NCBI GenBank assembly: GCA_028279185.1
Contig: JANQSS010000056.1
Coordinates: forward strand, 1 to 60,289
DNA: 60,289 nucleotides
Direction: 5' to 3'
Source of the DNA: Saprospiraceae bacterium
Lineage (GTDB): Bacteria; Bacteroidota; Bacteroidia; Chitinophagales; Saprospiraceae
A model generated the notes under the pieces. That model searched no databases and was not told the origin of the DNA. It was given only the letters and a program-made list of their open reading frames with translations. The position numbers and the translations under genes were made by a program. Positions within the stretch are counted from its first letter, which is position 1. The number at the start of each line of letters is the position of its first letter. Positions 9,679-18,765 of the stretch are shown in pieces.

Positions 9679-11523
9679 CTACATCCGATCTGGCATAGAA
9701 ATGCCCAATAATTTCATTCCTTCTTCTAGGCGATTTGCAGTGATGCATGCCAAATGATATCTAAATGATTTTTCATCGTCCGAATCGGCATGTACAATAC
9801 TGTGGTCATGATAAAATCGATGAAAGGTTCGAGCAAGGTGATATAAATATGAAGCCATTATAGACGGGTCATATTTTTTTGCCGCTGCCGTCACTTCTTG
9901 ACCATAAGCCATGATTGCTTTTAGTACGGCTTTCTCTTCGGGTTCTAAATTCTTGTAATTTTCGTAGGAATTTCCAATTTCATCATTGAGTCTCCTTTTT
10001 AAAGACTGGATACGTACGAAGGCATTTTGAATATATGGCCCAGTTTGTCCTTTTAATTCGACTGATTCCTCTGGATTGAACAACATTTTCTTTTTAGCCT
10101 CTACCCGCAGCATGTAATACTTCAATGCACCTATGCCAATAGTTTGGAAAATATTCTCTTTTTCCTGAGAAGACAGCATATCCAATTCATCACGGCCCCG
10201 ACTATTTTCACGTACTTTTTCGATTACCTCTTCAATCAAATCATCTGCATCCACTACAGTTCCTTCGCGAGTTTTCATCCGGCCTGAAGGCAGGTCTACC
10301 ATGCCGTACGAAAGATGATACAGTTGACCCGCATAGGGCTCATTCATTCGCTTAATTATTTCAAACAACACTTGGAAATGATAATTTTGCTCATTTCCAA
10401 CTGTGTAAATCATACCACTCATATTGAATTTTTCATATCTGGTACGAGCAGTTCCTAAATCTTGCGTAATGTAAACCGATGTTCCATCACCCCGTTGAAC
10501 AATTTTTTTATCGAGTTTAGCATCCGTCAAATCTATCCACACAGAACCATCTTCTTCTTGATAAAAAATATTTTTATTCAATCCCTCCTGTACAATTCCC
10601 TTTCCAAGTAAATAGGTGTCGGATTCGAAATCCATGCTATCAAAATGAACATCCAGCTTAGCTGCAGTTTGCTTAAAACCATCCATGAACCAATTGGTCA
10701 TTTTACGCCAAAGAGCGCGGACTTCTTCATCGTTACTTTCCCAGTCACGTAGCATTTCTCGGGCTTCCTTTCCTAACGGACTATATGCATTGAAATAATC
10801 GTTTTTGTATTTTTTAAAAAAAGCTGGACGATCAAGGGTGACATTTTTACGTGAATTGAATACGTCATCGGCGGCTGAAGTCGTTTGCCAGTTTACATAC
10901 TCTTCTTCAAAGGCTGAATTAAATTGAACATAAGAATTCCCAACAAAATGATCAGATTTTATGCCCAGGTCGGCAGGTGTCGCTCCCTTTCCAAATTTTT
11001 TCCAGGCCAACATAGACTTGCAAATGGCAATGCCTCTATCATTTACAACTTGAGTGAAATGAACATCATGCCCTATCTCCTTCAGTAATTGTCCCACTGA
11101 CCACCCAAGGAGTATGTTTCGAATATGACCAAGGTGCAGCGGTTTATTGGCATTTGGACTACTATACTCAAGAACAATTTTTTCGGTTTCAGTTTTCGGT
11201 ACAAGCTGCGCAAGTGAAGATTGCCTTTGTAGTTCTGAGAGCCAGTATGAATTAGAACACGACAAATTTAGAAAGCCCTTGACAACATTGAAATCAACGA
11301 TTTCCACGCAAGTTTTTGTCAGATAGGACCCAATTTCATCGGCAATTATCTCTGGTTTCCTTCGCGCTATACCCGCGAAAGGGAATACGACAAGCGTGAA
11401 GTCACCTTCGAACTCAGGTCGTGTCTCACTTACGACGATTTTATCAGGACTTAAATCAATATCAAAGTGCTCCTTGAAGTAGGACTTAACCTGGATTGAA
11501 ATGATTTTATAGATAGATGTCAT
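9679..11523 (-). CDS. argS: Arginyl-tRNA synthetase
   Basis: Class Ia synthetase for tRNA-Arg. The N-terminal Add-1 domain is followed by SSPNANKPLHLGHIRNILLG with the HLGH signature, and GRMKTREGTVVD holds the degenerate KMSKS loop. The C-terminal DALR domain ends with the usual LLGISMPDRM. The ATG at 11523 (MTSIYKIISIQ, 614 residues) is preferred over a TTG at 11544, because a -7 promoter box covers 11542-11549 and would overlap the upstream codon. First gene of the likely argS-glnS-pyrR-pyrB operon. Confidence 0.96.
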   Translation of the reverse strand: MTSIYKIISIQVKSYFKEHFDIDLSPDKIVVSETRPEFEGDFTLVVFPFAGIARRKPEIIADEIGSYLTKTCVEIVDFNVVKGFLNLSCSNSYWLSELQRQSSLAQLVPKTETEKIVLEYSSPNANKPLHLGHIRNILLGWSVGQLLKEIGHDVHFTQVVNDRGIAICKSMLAWKKFGKGATPADLGIKSDHFVGNSYVQFNSAFEEEYVNWQTTSAADDVFNSRKNVTLDRPAFFKKYKNDYFNAYSPLGKEAREMLRDWESNDEEVRALWRKMTNWFMDGFKQTAAKLDVHFDSMDFESDTYLLGKGIVQEGLNKNIFYQEEDGSVWIDLTDAKLDKKIVQRGDGTSVYITQDLGTARTRYEKFNMSGMIYTVGNEQNYHFQVLFEIIKRMNEPYAGQLYHLSYGMVDLPSGRMKTREGTVVDADDLIEEVIEKVRENSRGRDELDMLSSQEKENIFQTIGIGALKYYMLRVEAKKKMLFNPEESVELKGQTGPYIQNAFVRIQSLKRRLNDEIGNSYENYKNLEPEEKAVLKAIMAYGQEVTAAAKKYDPSIMASYLYHLARTFHRFYHDHSIVHADSDDEKSFRYHLACITANRLEEGMKLLGISMPDRM

Positions 11524-11541
11524 GGGCTTTGAATCGAGCCG

Positions 11542-11549
11542 CAAATTTA
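11542..11549 (-). promoter_or_regulatory. -7 promoter box of the argS-glnS-pyrR-pyrB operon
   Basis: The minus strand reads TAAATTTG, an exact TAnnTTTG match, ending 18 bases before the argS ATG at 11523. It overlaps the alternative TTG start at 11544 and so argues against that codon. No clear -33 TTG is seen. Confidence 0.6.
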
Positions 11550-11641
11550 GGTAATCTAAAGCGCTTTGATCATACCTCTGATAGAGAGCTCAACCAATGG
11601 TATTGGACATTGGAATTATCCTCTATCGTGTTACTAATTTT

Positions 11642-12181
11642 TTAACCGAAGAAACTGAAGTGCGTTTGCCCATAGGTACGCAATTGGATCAAATGTTGGT
11701 CGTCTTTAAAATTGTGCTTTGGGTTGTGCTCTAAAACGAAAAGTCCAGATTCCGACAATAAATCTGTCCCAAAAATCAATTCGGGAATTGAGTTTAACCA
11801 AGGTAACGGATATGGAGGACCTGCGAAAATATAATCGAATGAAGGCCCCTCATATCGGCTAATGAATTTTTTGACATCCATAACGTGAATTGTCAACGCG
11901 TCCTTGATTTTCCATTTAATAGCTTGTTGTTTCACAAACGATGATGCCGGTCTGTGCTTATCCACATAGGTGGCATCTGTACAACCACGGGATATAAATT
12001 CAAAACAATGGTTGCCCGTTCCACCGAAAAGATCTAACATCCGGCACGTTTCAAAATCGATTTGGTTTTGAAGAATGTTGAATAAACCTTCCTTACTAAT
12101 GTCTGTAGTGGGACGAGTTGGCCAAGAATTGGCGGGCGGATTGAATTTGTGGCCTCGAAGTTTCCCACTAATGATACGCAT
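11642..12181 (-). CDS. rsmD: RsmD-like 16S rRNA (guanine966-N2)-methyltransferase with altered catalytic motif
   Basis: RsmD methylates G966 of 16S rRNA using SAM. The 179 residues are full length, starting MRIISGKLRGHKF with the family motif RPTTDISKEGLFNIL. The SAM-binding motif I is MLDLFGGTGNHCFEFISRG. The catalytic motif IV, normally (D/N)PPY, reads GPPY (Gly121 in IFAGPPYPL). The bases encoding it, GCAGGTCCTCCATAT on the minus strand, are unambiguous as given. It lies 35 bases downstream of the DUF3822 gene, a common Bacteroidota pairing. Family is certain; activity is in question. Confidence 0.88.
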   Translation of the reverse strand: MRIISGKLRGHKFNPPANSWPTRPTTDISKEGLFNILQNQIDFETCRMLDLFGGTGNHCFEFISRGCTDATYVDKHRPASSFVKQQAIKWKIKDALTIHVMDVKKFISRYEGPSFDYIFAGPPYPLPWLNSIPELIFGTDLLSESGLFVLEHNPKHNFKDDQHLIQLRTYGQTHFSFFG

Positions 12182-12216
12182 GTGTACAAGTGATTTTAAC
12201 CGTCCGGATTATGCTG

Positions 12217-12957
12217 TTATAGTAGATGGTGGTAAAGATGCGGTTCAAAGTTTGCGCTCTCAGTCCTGAGTGGATCTTGACCAGGCCAGACGAAATGTTT
12301 CACAAATCCGCTTAATTTTTCAAAGTAAGTACTCGATTCTGTTAGCATTCCTGATATAGTCAAGGGTGTAACATGAGGATTTAAATTCGCATGTTGATAG
12401 GCGGCAAGAACATAATATATTGCATCTTCAGGGACTTGGATAGCATATCGATTGGCTAGTTTAAGCCCACTATGCATGGCGATAATAATAACATGTCCAT
12501 CAACCCAGTGCGTGACTATAGTCTTTTCATCTGCTAGATAGTTCCTTAACAGCGATTCTAAAACATGTTCTATTTGAAAATTGTCAAATTCTTTCACAAT
12601 TTGACTGCGTAATGATTTGTCTATAAGATATATACATGTTAAGTCATGTATAGTAAATGTATCGATAAAGTCCAATGCATCGAACGTAAAGGCCTCCTTA
12701 GCCAATTTATGTTTTAGACTCTCGTCATATTGAGATGAGGGTATTAGGGTAAAAGGAGTATTCACTCGAACGATACGTTCGACTAACGGCAGTGTGCTTA
12801 TTTTTTCGGCTAAATTAAAAGGATATGGTTGGCGATGTTGATAGCCGACAACTTCATTTTTTGGACCGGAGATTAGTGCTGAATACTGACCATATTCCGG
12901 ACTTACAATCAGCCGCAATGACTCAAATGTGTGTATATGATCATCAAAAAATTCCAT
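12217..12957 (-). CDS. DUF3822-family protein
   Basis: Its position upstream of rsmD and its length, here 246 residues, are typical of the Bacteroidota family DUF3822, whose function is unknown; the sequence suggests the ASKHA-like architecture proposed for that family, but no catalytic motif can be named. The ATG at 12957 (MEFFDDHIHTFESLRL) is chosen over a TTG at 12972, which is overlapped by a TACTTTTG promoter box. DUF3822 and rsmD are probably one transcript. The assignment rests on gene context and general sequence character, not a search. Confidence 0.75.
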   Translation of the reverse strand: MEFFDDHIHTFESLRLIVSPEYGQYSALISGPKNEVVGYQHRQPYPFNLAEKISTLPLVERIVRVNTPFTLIPSSQYDESLKHKLAKEAFTFDALDFIDTFTIHDLTCIYLIDKSLRSQIVKEFDNFQIEHVLESLLRNYLADEKTIVTHWVDGHVIIIAMHSGLKLANRYAIQVPEDAIYYVLAAYQHANLNPHVTPLTISGMLTESSTYFEKLSGFVKHFVWPGQDPLRTESANFEPHLYHHLL

Positions 12958-12969
12958 GCCTAAATGCCT

Positions 12970-12977
12970 CAAAAGTA
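12970..12977 (-). promoter_or_regulatory. -7 promoter box of the DUF3822-rsmD pair
   Basis: The minus strand reads TACTTTTG (exact TAnnTTTG), 12 bases before the ATG at 12957. This gives a very short leader and decides the start against the TTG at 12972. Confidence 0.55.
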
Positions 12978-13056
12978 ATTCTCAAGACTAGTACCTAATT
13001 AGGGAAAGATAGTCAATTTGTACAGAGGAATAACAGACTTTCTACGAACCCTTAAA

Positions 13057-13632
13057 TTACTCCCAGTTTCCGCCTAGATTAGGGGAGTTTGTGCTGCCGA
13101 ACTTCATTACAGAATTTGGGTCATAGCGATCATCATACTTCGCATATTTTGGATCGGCGTACACACCCATAAACTTTTTACGAATAGTTTTTACTTCGAG
13201 AAAGTGTGTAAGCGTTTTCTGATATGTCATTGTGTCTGTTTCGATTTCAAACGTTCGACCTTCACTATATGGTACTTCACCCAGATTTGCTAAGTCAAGA
13301 TTAAGTGTACGAACCGAATCTATTGCAGCATAATAGATAGTGTCATAACTAAACTCTGCATTCGGATCATCGGGGTCACCAATTACTTTGATTACCTGAA
13401 ACTTACCTGTGTCCAATCCCATCTTTAGTTTCGCAAAGTCATTTGCGTATTCTCCGTGGATGTTGTGATACATCCCTTGTGCAGCACGAATCTGCTTTAA
13501 CTTGTCAGCAACAGCCGCCTCTCTTACATCCTTTTCAGCTCTGAATTTGATTGGAACTTGGATACTGTTTACGAGGAGATAGATCAATCCGGCACAAAGA
13601 GCCAGAAGCAGAAGGTTGATTACGATTCGCAT
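13057..13632 (-). CDS. Membrane-anchored protein with pilin-like N-terminus, function unknown
   Basis: A 191-residue protein with one N-terminal membrane helix (about residues 4-24) followed by a helix rich in charged residues (RAEKDVREAAVADKLKQIRA) and MYHNIHGEYANDF. That layout resembles type II/IV pseudopilins or minor pilins, in which a long amphipathic helix precedes a globular domain. It lacks the G-FTLxE prepilin cleavage motif, so it is not called a pilin. The rest is soluble and polar and likely periplasmic. It diverges from tsaD; no operon partner is seen. I do not recognise a named family. Confidence 0.6.
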   Translation of the reverse strand: MRIVINLLLLALCAGLIYLLVNSIQVPIKFRAEKDVREAAVADKLKQIRAAQGMYHNIHGEYANDFAKLKMGLDTGKFQVIKVIGDPDDPNAEFSYDTIYYAAIDSVRTLNLDLANLGEVPYSEGRTFEIETDTMTYQKTLTHFLEVKTIRKKFMGVYADPKYAKYDDRYDPNSVMKFGSTNSPNLGGNWE

Positions 13633-13712
13633 ATCAGGTAGTTGTTAGATGCAATAATAATATTTTCTTTTCGAAAAGTGAGCTTACCTATTCATCAAAG
13701 ATGCCGAAATAT

Positions 13713-13720
13713 TACTTTTG
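13713..13720 (+). promoter_or_regulatory. -7 promoter box upstream of tsaD
   Basis: TACTTTTG matches TAnnTTTG exactly and lies 32 bases before the proposed TTG start of tsaD. The open frame extends upstream to 13642, past this box, so the box supports the shorter protein. Confidence 0.5.
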
Positions 13721-13752
13721 GTTTGCTAAAACTAAAAATATCTCGGGCACTT

Positions 13753-14751
13753 TTGGCTATTATACTTGGAATTGAATCTTCATGTGATGACACGGCTGTT
13801 GCCGTTTGCCAAAATGGGCAAGTACTGTCCAATGTTGTTGCAAATCAGCATGTACATGCAGCATACGGTGGGGTTGTTCCTGAACTGGCTTCTCGTGCCC
13901 ATCTAGAACACATAGTGCCAACGGTTGACACAGCTTTAAAGCACGCAGGTATTTCACTCACAGACCTTGATGCCATTGCCGTCACTCAAGGTCCAGGATT
14001 GTTAGGCTCGCTTGTCGTTGGCTTTTGTTATGCTAAGGGTCTGGCATCAGGTTTGCAAGTTCCATTGATCGGCGTAGATCATTTAGAAGCTCATGCGCTT
14101 TCTTGTTTTGCAGATGACTTAAAACCGGACTATCCTTTTTTATGTCTTACTGTATCCGGTGGTCACTCACGATTGACAATCGTCCATGATGCTGCCAACA
14201 TGGAAGTAATTGGTAAAACGCGTGATGATGCTGCCGGTGAAGCATTCGATAAAATTGGTAAGTTAATGGGTCTGGATTATCCTGCCGGCCCCTTAATTGA
14301 TAGACTCGCACAGGGTGCAACATCTAAGTTTACATTTACGAAAGCGGATATTCCAAATCTGGACTTTAGTTTCAGTGGGCTTAAGACGCAAGTGATGTAT
14401 TTCTTGCGTGATCAGATGAGATTGGAACCGCAATTCATGGAGCAGAACAAGTCGATCATCGCCGCTTCTGTTCAACGTACAATAATCGACATGCTTATGG
14501 ATAAACTCGATGCTGCCACTAAATCAACCGGATTAACATCAATAGCGATTGTAGGTGGTGTGTCCGCAAACAGCGAGTTAAGGAATCGGGCTAAGGAATG
14601 GTCACAAAGCCATAATTTGGAATTATTCATTCCAGGACTGGCCTATTGTACCGATAATGGCGCCATGGTAGCAGTTGCCGGATACGAAAAATTCAAACAA
14701 GGCACATTTACGTCGATTGATGCCTCTCCCTATGCACGATCAAAAAATTGA
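13753..14751 (+). CDS. tsaD: tRNA N6-adenosine threonylcarbamoyltransferase TsaD, TTG start
   Basis: TsaD transfers the threonylcarbamoyl group onto A37 of ANN-decoding tRNAs, working with TsaB and TsaE. The ASKHA-fold signatures are LGIESSCDDTAVAV at the N-terminus, the metal-binding HLEAHALS segment, and VSGGHSRL. No ATG fits: the frame opens at a TTG (13642) inside the upstream region, and the family N-terminus (xIILGIESS) is reached from a TTG at 13753, giving 332 residues, the usual size. The stop is followed closely by the convergent YfhO gene. Confidence 0.93.
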   Translation: MAIILGIESSCDDTAVAVCQNGQVLSNVVANQHVHAAYGGVVPELASRAHLEHIVPTVDTALKHAGISLTDLDAIAVTQGPGLLGSLVVGFCYAKGLASGLQVPLIGVDHLEAHALSCFADDLKPDYPFLCLTVSGGHSRLTIVHDAANMEVIGKTRDDAAGEAFDKIGKLMGLDYPAGPLIDRLAQGATSKFTFTKADIPNLDFSFSGLKTQVMYFLRDQMRLEPQFMEQNKSIIAASVQRTIIDMLMDKLDAATKSTGLTSIAIVGGVSANSELRNRAKEWSQSHNLELFIPGLAYCTDNGAMVAVAGYEKFKQGTFTSIDASPYARSKN

Positions 14752-14762
14752 TTTAGGTTCGA

Positions 14763-17249
14763 TTATTTTTTTGATTTTTTCTTTTTTCCTCTTTTTTTAG
14801 GTTGTGTTTTTATTTCTTCTTTTTTAACTGTATTGGAAATCGGGTTGTTTCTAAAATAACCATAAATTAAATATCCAATGAAACCTAATATTAAGAGGCT
14901 TCCAAGAAGCGTAATGATCTCTCCTGTACGCTGCGACTGTGGGTCAAATTCAAAAATGATTTCATGATTACCTGCTGGCACTCTCAGTCCTCTCAAAATA
15001 TAATTAACGCGTAATATTTCAGCTTTTTGGCCATCAATTGTCGCATACCATCCTTTATTCGGACCATACCAGACTTCAGAGAAGACGGCCAATTCATCGG
15101 AAGTGCTGTTTGAGGTGTATGCAATTTTGTTTGGTTTATAATCAGTCATTGCGATTTCGCCAGATCCAACCGGATTCAATCCTTCAACTATGGGTCGAAA
15201 TGATTCGTTGACAATCGCTGTTTGCCTTGGATCCAAATTTGTCAGCGCTTGAATTTCTTCATCATTTGAATTGACGAATTGAATGTTTTGAACAAACCAT
15301 GCATTGCCTAATGCTCCTGGGTTTGATTGCAGTTTTTGATCTTTTGTTATGATGTATTTGGCGTTGAGCATATTAAGGACGCCGGCATTTCCTTTATACA
15401 AATGGAAATTCTTTATGTCCTCAAATCGCTGCAACTTGGCAGGGTGATAACCTCCAATGGTATTATGCCAATAAGAGGTTTGAGCTTCATTGAATGTATT
15501 GATGCTGAGGTCATATACGCGATAACTGCCACGATTTTTTTCTGCTTGTAAAATTTGATCATCAACTGGACGTTTGACAAATTCAGTCGCTTTATTGCGG
15601 ATAGGTTTGAAATTGTCGGAAGACAAATAGCGCTTGCCCACTCCAATACCGTCGAATAGGGCCAGGGCCGTAATAACAGCAATAAGGAGCGGTTTATTGA
15701 TTCTTTTTACAGCGTACAAATAGAAAACCGCTGAACCAAGTAAAACAAAAACAAGTGATCTGAATGCGTCTTTTTGCATCAGCATTTTTCGGTCTGCAAT
15801 CAGGTCATTCGTATCGAATCCGCGCTGTGCGTATATCGCATCAGAAGCAGCTTGGAAGTCAAACATGCCTGGACCTAACATGGCAAAAAACAGGCTTATC
15901 AATGCCAAGGGCCCACCTGCATATAAAATAGCTCTGGTGACCTCTTTTTTGGTCCAATCTTTAGTCACAACAGTATGCAAGCCAAATGTTGCGCCCATGC
16001 CCATAATTGCGGCGATGACCGCGGAAATAGAGTTTGGAGTCCTGAATTTATTAAACATAGGGGCATAATCGAAGAGTAAGCGGTTAAACCATTCCATATT
16101 TCTTCCCATGGACATGATGAGCATAATTATCAGCGATAAAGCAAGCCAAATGGAGAGATTTCTTTTGCCTGCTACGAACTGAATAAATACTAAAAAAATC
16201 AGAACAGCTCCAAAATAGAAGACGCCACTAGTTGATCCTAGGCCCCCCCAATAAAGCGGAATAGGGGTATCATCAGCGATCCGGGCACCCTTTCGTTTCA
16301 AATTTTCGATAGTTTTTGACCCGGAAGGTGCTTTTTCGACACTCGCGCCACCAGCTGCTCCGGGAATAAAACCAGCTATTACATCGATGGTACTATTGCT
16401 CCAATTTGTTGCATATTCCCAGTCGAGACCCTCAACTTCGGAGGCTTTGGAATCGGCTCTGTCTGCCGAAATGGAAAGTATAGGAGAGCCGCGCATAGTA
16501 TCCTCGGTGAATTCAAGCGTTGGTAAAATTTTGGAAGCTGAAGTGGCCAAAGCAACGATCGATATAATAGCTAGCCCAATAGAAGTTTTTATAAAGTTCG
16601 ATAACTGATTTGATCTAGCGGCCTCAACAAGCAATACAATAAAAAATATTATTAGGCTAAAGCCCAAATAGTAAAGCATCTGTGGGTGGTTTGCCAAAAG
16701 AGCGAGTCCAAGGGCAAGGCCATATAATCCGATGCCCGCTAGTCGATTCCTTTTATACGCGAGATAAATTGCTATCAAAATAGGAATAGAGTACCCTACA
16801 GTTCTCATTTTGGTATAATGCCCTGCGAGATATAATACGAAATTGCTAGTGCTTAATCCAATTACAGCCGCACCGAAAAAACTTACCCACGGCGACAGTC
16901 TAAATAGTAGAAAAGACAAGTAGGCGCTAATCATAATTAAAAAAAATAGCCCAATTGGCCCTTTAATCCATAAAGTCAAAGTTCTATGCACGTAGGCGAG
17001 CAGATTGCCGGGTTGGGTACTCATAGTTTGATATGTTGGCATTCCACCAAACATAGAATTTGACCACCAAACAAGCTCACCGCTCGTGTCACGATAGTCT
17101 CGCACTTCCTTACTCATTGCCTTAAATGCCACATTATCATGAGATCGTACAGCCTTGTTTTGCAGTTGCGGATAAAAACTGAACATAGACAATAAAAGCA
17201 ATCCTAGAGCAGGTAGAATGTATTGTTTTCCTATGGACTGGTAATTCAT
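14763..17249 (-). CDS. YfhO-family polytopic membrane protein
   Basis: An 828-residue membrane protein of the YfhO family. Members are thought to be GT-C-type glycosyltransferase-like proteins; B. subtilis YfhO has been linked to lipoteichoic acid glycosylation, but no function is known in Bacteroidota. It shows about a dozen membrane helices in the first 530 residues, then a soluble domain of about 230 residues and a final helix near residue 780. The early loop HDNVAFKAMSKEVRDYRD is typical of the family. The C-terminus is a run of lysines. Last gene of the 20035-to-14763 operon, 11 bases after GNAT. Confidence 0.85.
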   Translation of the reverse strand: MNYQSIGKQYILPALGLLLLSMFSFYPQLQNKAVRSHDNVAFKAMSKEVRDYRDTSGELVWWSNSMFGGMPTYQTMSTQPGNLLAYVHRTLTLWIKGPIGLFFLIMISAYLSFLLFRLSPWVSFFGAAVIGLSTSNFVLYLAGHYTKMRTVGYSIPILIAIYLAYKRNRLAGIGLYGLALGLALLANHPQMLYYLGFSLIIFFIVLLVEAARSNQLSNFIKTSIGLAIISIVALATSASKILPTLEFTEDTMRGSPILSISADRADSKASEVEGLDWEYATNWSNSTIDVIAGFIPGAAGGASVEKAPSGSKTIENLKRKGARIADDTPIPLYWGGLGSTSGVFYFGAVLIFLVFIQFVAGKRNLSIWLALSLIIMLIMSMGRNMEWFNRLLFDYAPMFNKFRTPNSISAVIAAIMGMGATFGLHTVVTKDWTKKEVTRAILYAGGPLALISLFFAMLGPGMFDFQAASDAIYAQRGFDTNDLIADRKMLMQKDAFRSLVFVLLGSAVFYLYAVKRINKPLLIAVITALALFDGIGVGKRYLSSDNFKPIRNKATEFVKRPVDDQILQAEKNRGSYRVYDLSINTFNEAQTSYWHNTIGGYHPAKLQRFEDIKNFHLYKGNAGVLNMLNAKYIITKDQKLQSNPGALGNAWFVQNIQFVNSNDEEIQALTNLDPRQTAIVNESFRPIVEGLNPVGSGEIAMTDYKPNKIAYTSNSTSDELAVFSEVWYGPNKGWYATIDGQKAEILRVNYILRGLRVPAGNHEIIFEFDPQSQRTGEIITLLGSLLILGFIGYLIYGYFRNNPISNTVKKEEIKTQPKKRGKKKKSKK

Positions 17250-17260
17250 ATTATTTCAAA

Positions 17261-17812
17261 TTAATTAAAGGAAGGATGAATGCGACTAAAGGCATAAACA
17301 TCCTTATAACTATTTTCTTTTCGAATAAATTTTCGCAATAATCCTTCTCGAACAAAACCATTTTTTTCCAGCACAATTTGTGACGGCACATTATCGCAAA
17401 ATGTATGGGCCTCCAGTCGTATAAAATTCGTATTTGTAAAAACATAATCGACGAAATGTCCTATGACGCGCGTCATGGTGCCCCCATTGCGTTCAGATGC
17501 CTCTATCCAATAGCCAAACTCTGTGCGATGGCTATCGAATCCCTCTTGACAAACAAGTCCGATTCCACCAATTAATTTCCCATTTTTTATAATAGAGTAG
17601 TCAAGCGGATAACCAGCTGCCGCTCTTCGACGACTTGCTAGATGATAGAAATCGAGAGCATCCTGTTTATTGTAGGGATATGGGATGGATATTGTGTTTT
17701 TGGCTATATCTTCATCGTTAATCGCCGCTTCTAATTGGGCAAGTAAATCTGGATGAATCGATGTTAACATGAGTTCGTCATCAATTCTTGTAGTATGCCG
17801 ATCGTCTGTCAT
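17261..17812 (-). CDS. GNAT N-acetyltransferase, RimJ/RimL type
   Basis: A 183-residue acetyl-CoA-dependent acetyltransferase. The FGYWIEASERNGGTMTRVIG segment is the RimJ/RimL-like core, followed by NFIRLEAHTFCDNVPSQIVL, where N-SQ-V-L-E-K-NGF is the typical acetyl-CoA region, ending in GFVREGLLRKF. Protein N-terminal or small-molecule acetylation is possible; the substrate is unknown. Its ATG overlaps the stop of the isoaspartyl peptidase gene by four bases (ATGA). Confidence 0.85.
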   Translation of the reverse strand: MTDDRHTTRIDDELMLTSIHPDLLAQLEAAINDEDIAKNTISIPYPYNKQDALDFYHLASRRRAAAGYPLDYSIIKNGKLIGGIGLVCQEGFDSHRTEFGYWIEASERNGGTMTRVIGHFVDYVFTNTNFIRLEAHTFCDNVPSQIVLEKNGFVREGLLRKFIRKENSYKDVYAFSRIHPSFN

Positions 17813-18765
17813 TCGTCCGCAAAAATAGCAACGTAAACTTTTCCATTTTTTGAGGATGCACGAAACATCGAAGTCGTGTTAAATTCCATTGAAATATTAC
17901 CCGCTTTGTCAACCGCAATAAGCCCTCCTGCACCAGCCCGACTATTTAATTTTTCATGTATTATCTCTGCAGTCACTTCTTGAAGGTCCTTCGACGTGTA
18001 AGCCAGCATGGCGCTTACATCATGCGCCACCACATTGCGTATATAGTATTCCCCATGGCCTGTGCAGCTAACGCCGCACGTATTATTATTGGCATATGTA
18101 CCGGCACCGATAATAGGAGAGTCCCCAATACGGCCAAAGGCCTTTCCGTTCATGCCTCCAGTCGAGGTTCCAGCGGCGATGTTTCCTGATATGTCCAGTG
18201 CAACCGCTCCAACGGTACCATGTTTTCTGTTGCCTAACTTCTTCACATATGCCTGGTGTTTTCTAGCCGTAATGAAGTACTTATTTGGAACGAAGGGAAC
18301 GTTGTGCAAGAGGGCAAACTCTTCAGCTCCTTTTCCGGCAAGCATGACATGTGGTGATTTTTCCATAACGAGCCGCGCAGCAGTGATTGGGTTTTTAATA
18401 TGAGCGACGCCAGTCACCGCACCCGCTTCAAGATTTCGACCATCCATGAAGGAGGCATCACATTCGACCATCCCGTGCTTATTGAGCACAGACCCCTTGC
18501 CGGCATTGTAAATGGAGTCGTTCTCCATGAGTCGAATAACTGTTTCTACCACATCCAATGCACTAGATCCGGCATTTAGCATGCTATCTCCAATGGCCAA
18601 AACTGACGATAAGCTTTCACGGTAAACTTGAACTTGATATTCCGATATGTCAGAACGATTTAAGAATCCGGCCCCTCCATGTATGGCTAACGCGTAATTC
18701 TGAGCCGATAGATGCACAAGAATGGAAGGCAATAAAATGAATAAAAAGTTAAGGAGTTGACGCAT
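17809..18765 (-). CDS. Exported isoaspartyl peptidase / L-asparaginase, Ntn-hydrolase type
   Basis: Plant-type asparaginase family: an inactive precursor cleaves itself before a Thr that becomes the nucleophile. The motif KHGTVGAVALD places that Thr at residue 184. Later GTSTGGMNGKAFGRIGDSPI and GAGTYANN are the usual substrate-site segments. The first 21 residues form a signal peptide (LLNFLFILLPSILVHLSAQ), so it acts outside the cytosol. It overlaps the upstream acyltransferase gene by 17 bases and the downstream GNAT gene by 4, so the four genes are translationally linked. Confidence 0.92.
   Translation of the reverse strand: MRQLLNFLFILLPSILVHLSAQNYALAIHGGAGFLNRSDISEYQVQVYRESLSSVLAIGDSMLNAGSSALDVVETVIRLMENDSIYNAGKGSVLNKHGMVECDASFMDGRNLEAGAVTGVAHIKNPITAARLVMEKSPHVMLAGKGAEEFALLHNVPFVPNKYFITARKHQAYVKKLGNRKHGTVGAVALDISGNIAAGTSTGGMNGKAFGRIGDSPIIGAGTYANNNTCGVSCTGHGEYYIRNVVAHDVSAMLAYTSKDLQEVTAEIIHEKLNSRAGAGGLIAVDKAGNISMEFNTTSMFRASSKNGKVYVAIFADE

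Noticed and set aside
13057-13632. Calling the 191-residue protein a type IV pilin
   Set aside because: The prepilin peptidase site (G-FTLxE type) is absent; only a general N-terminal helix layout is shared.
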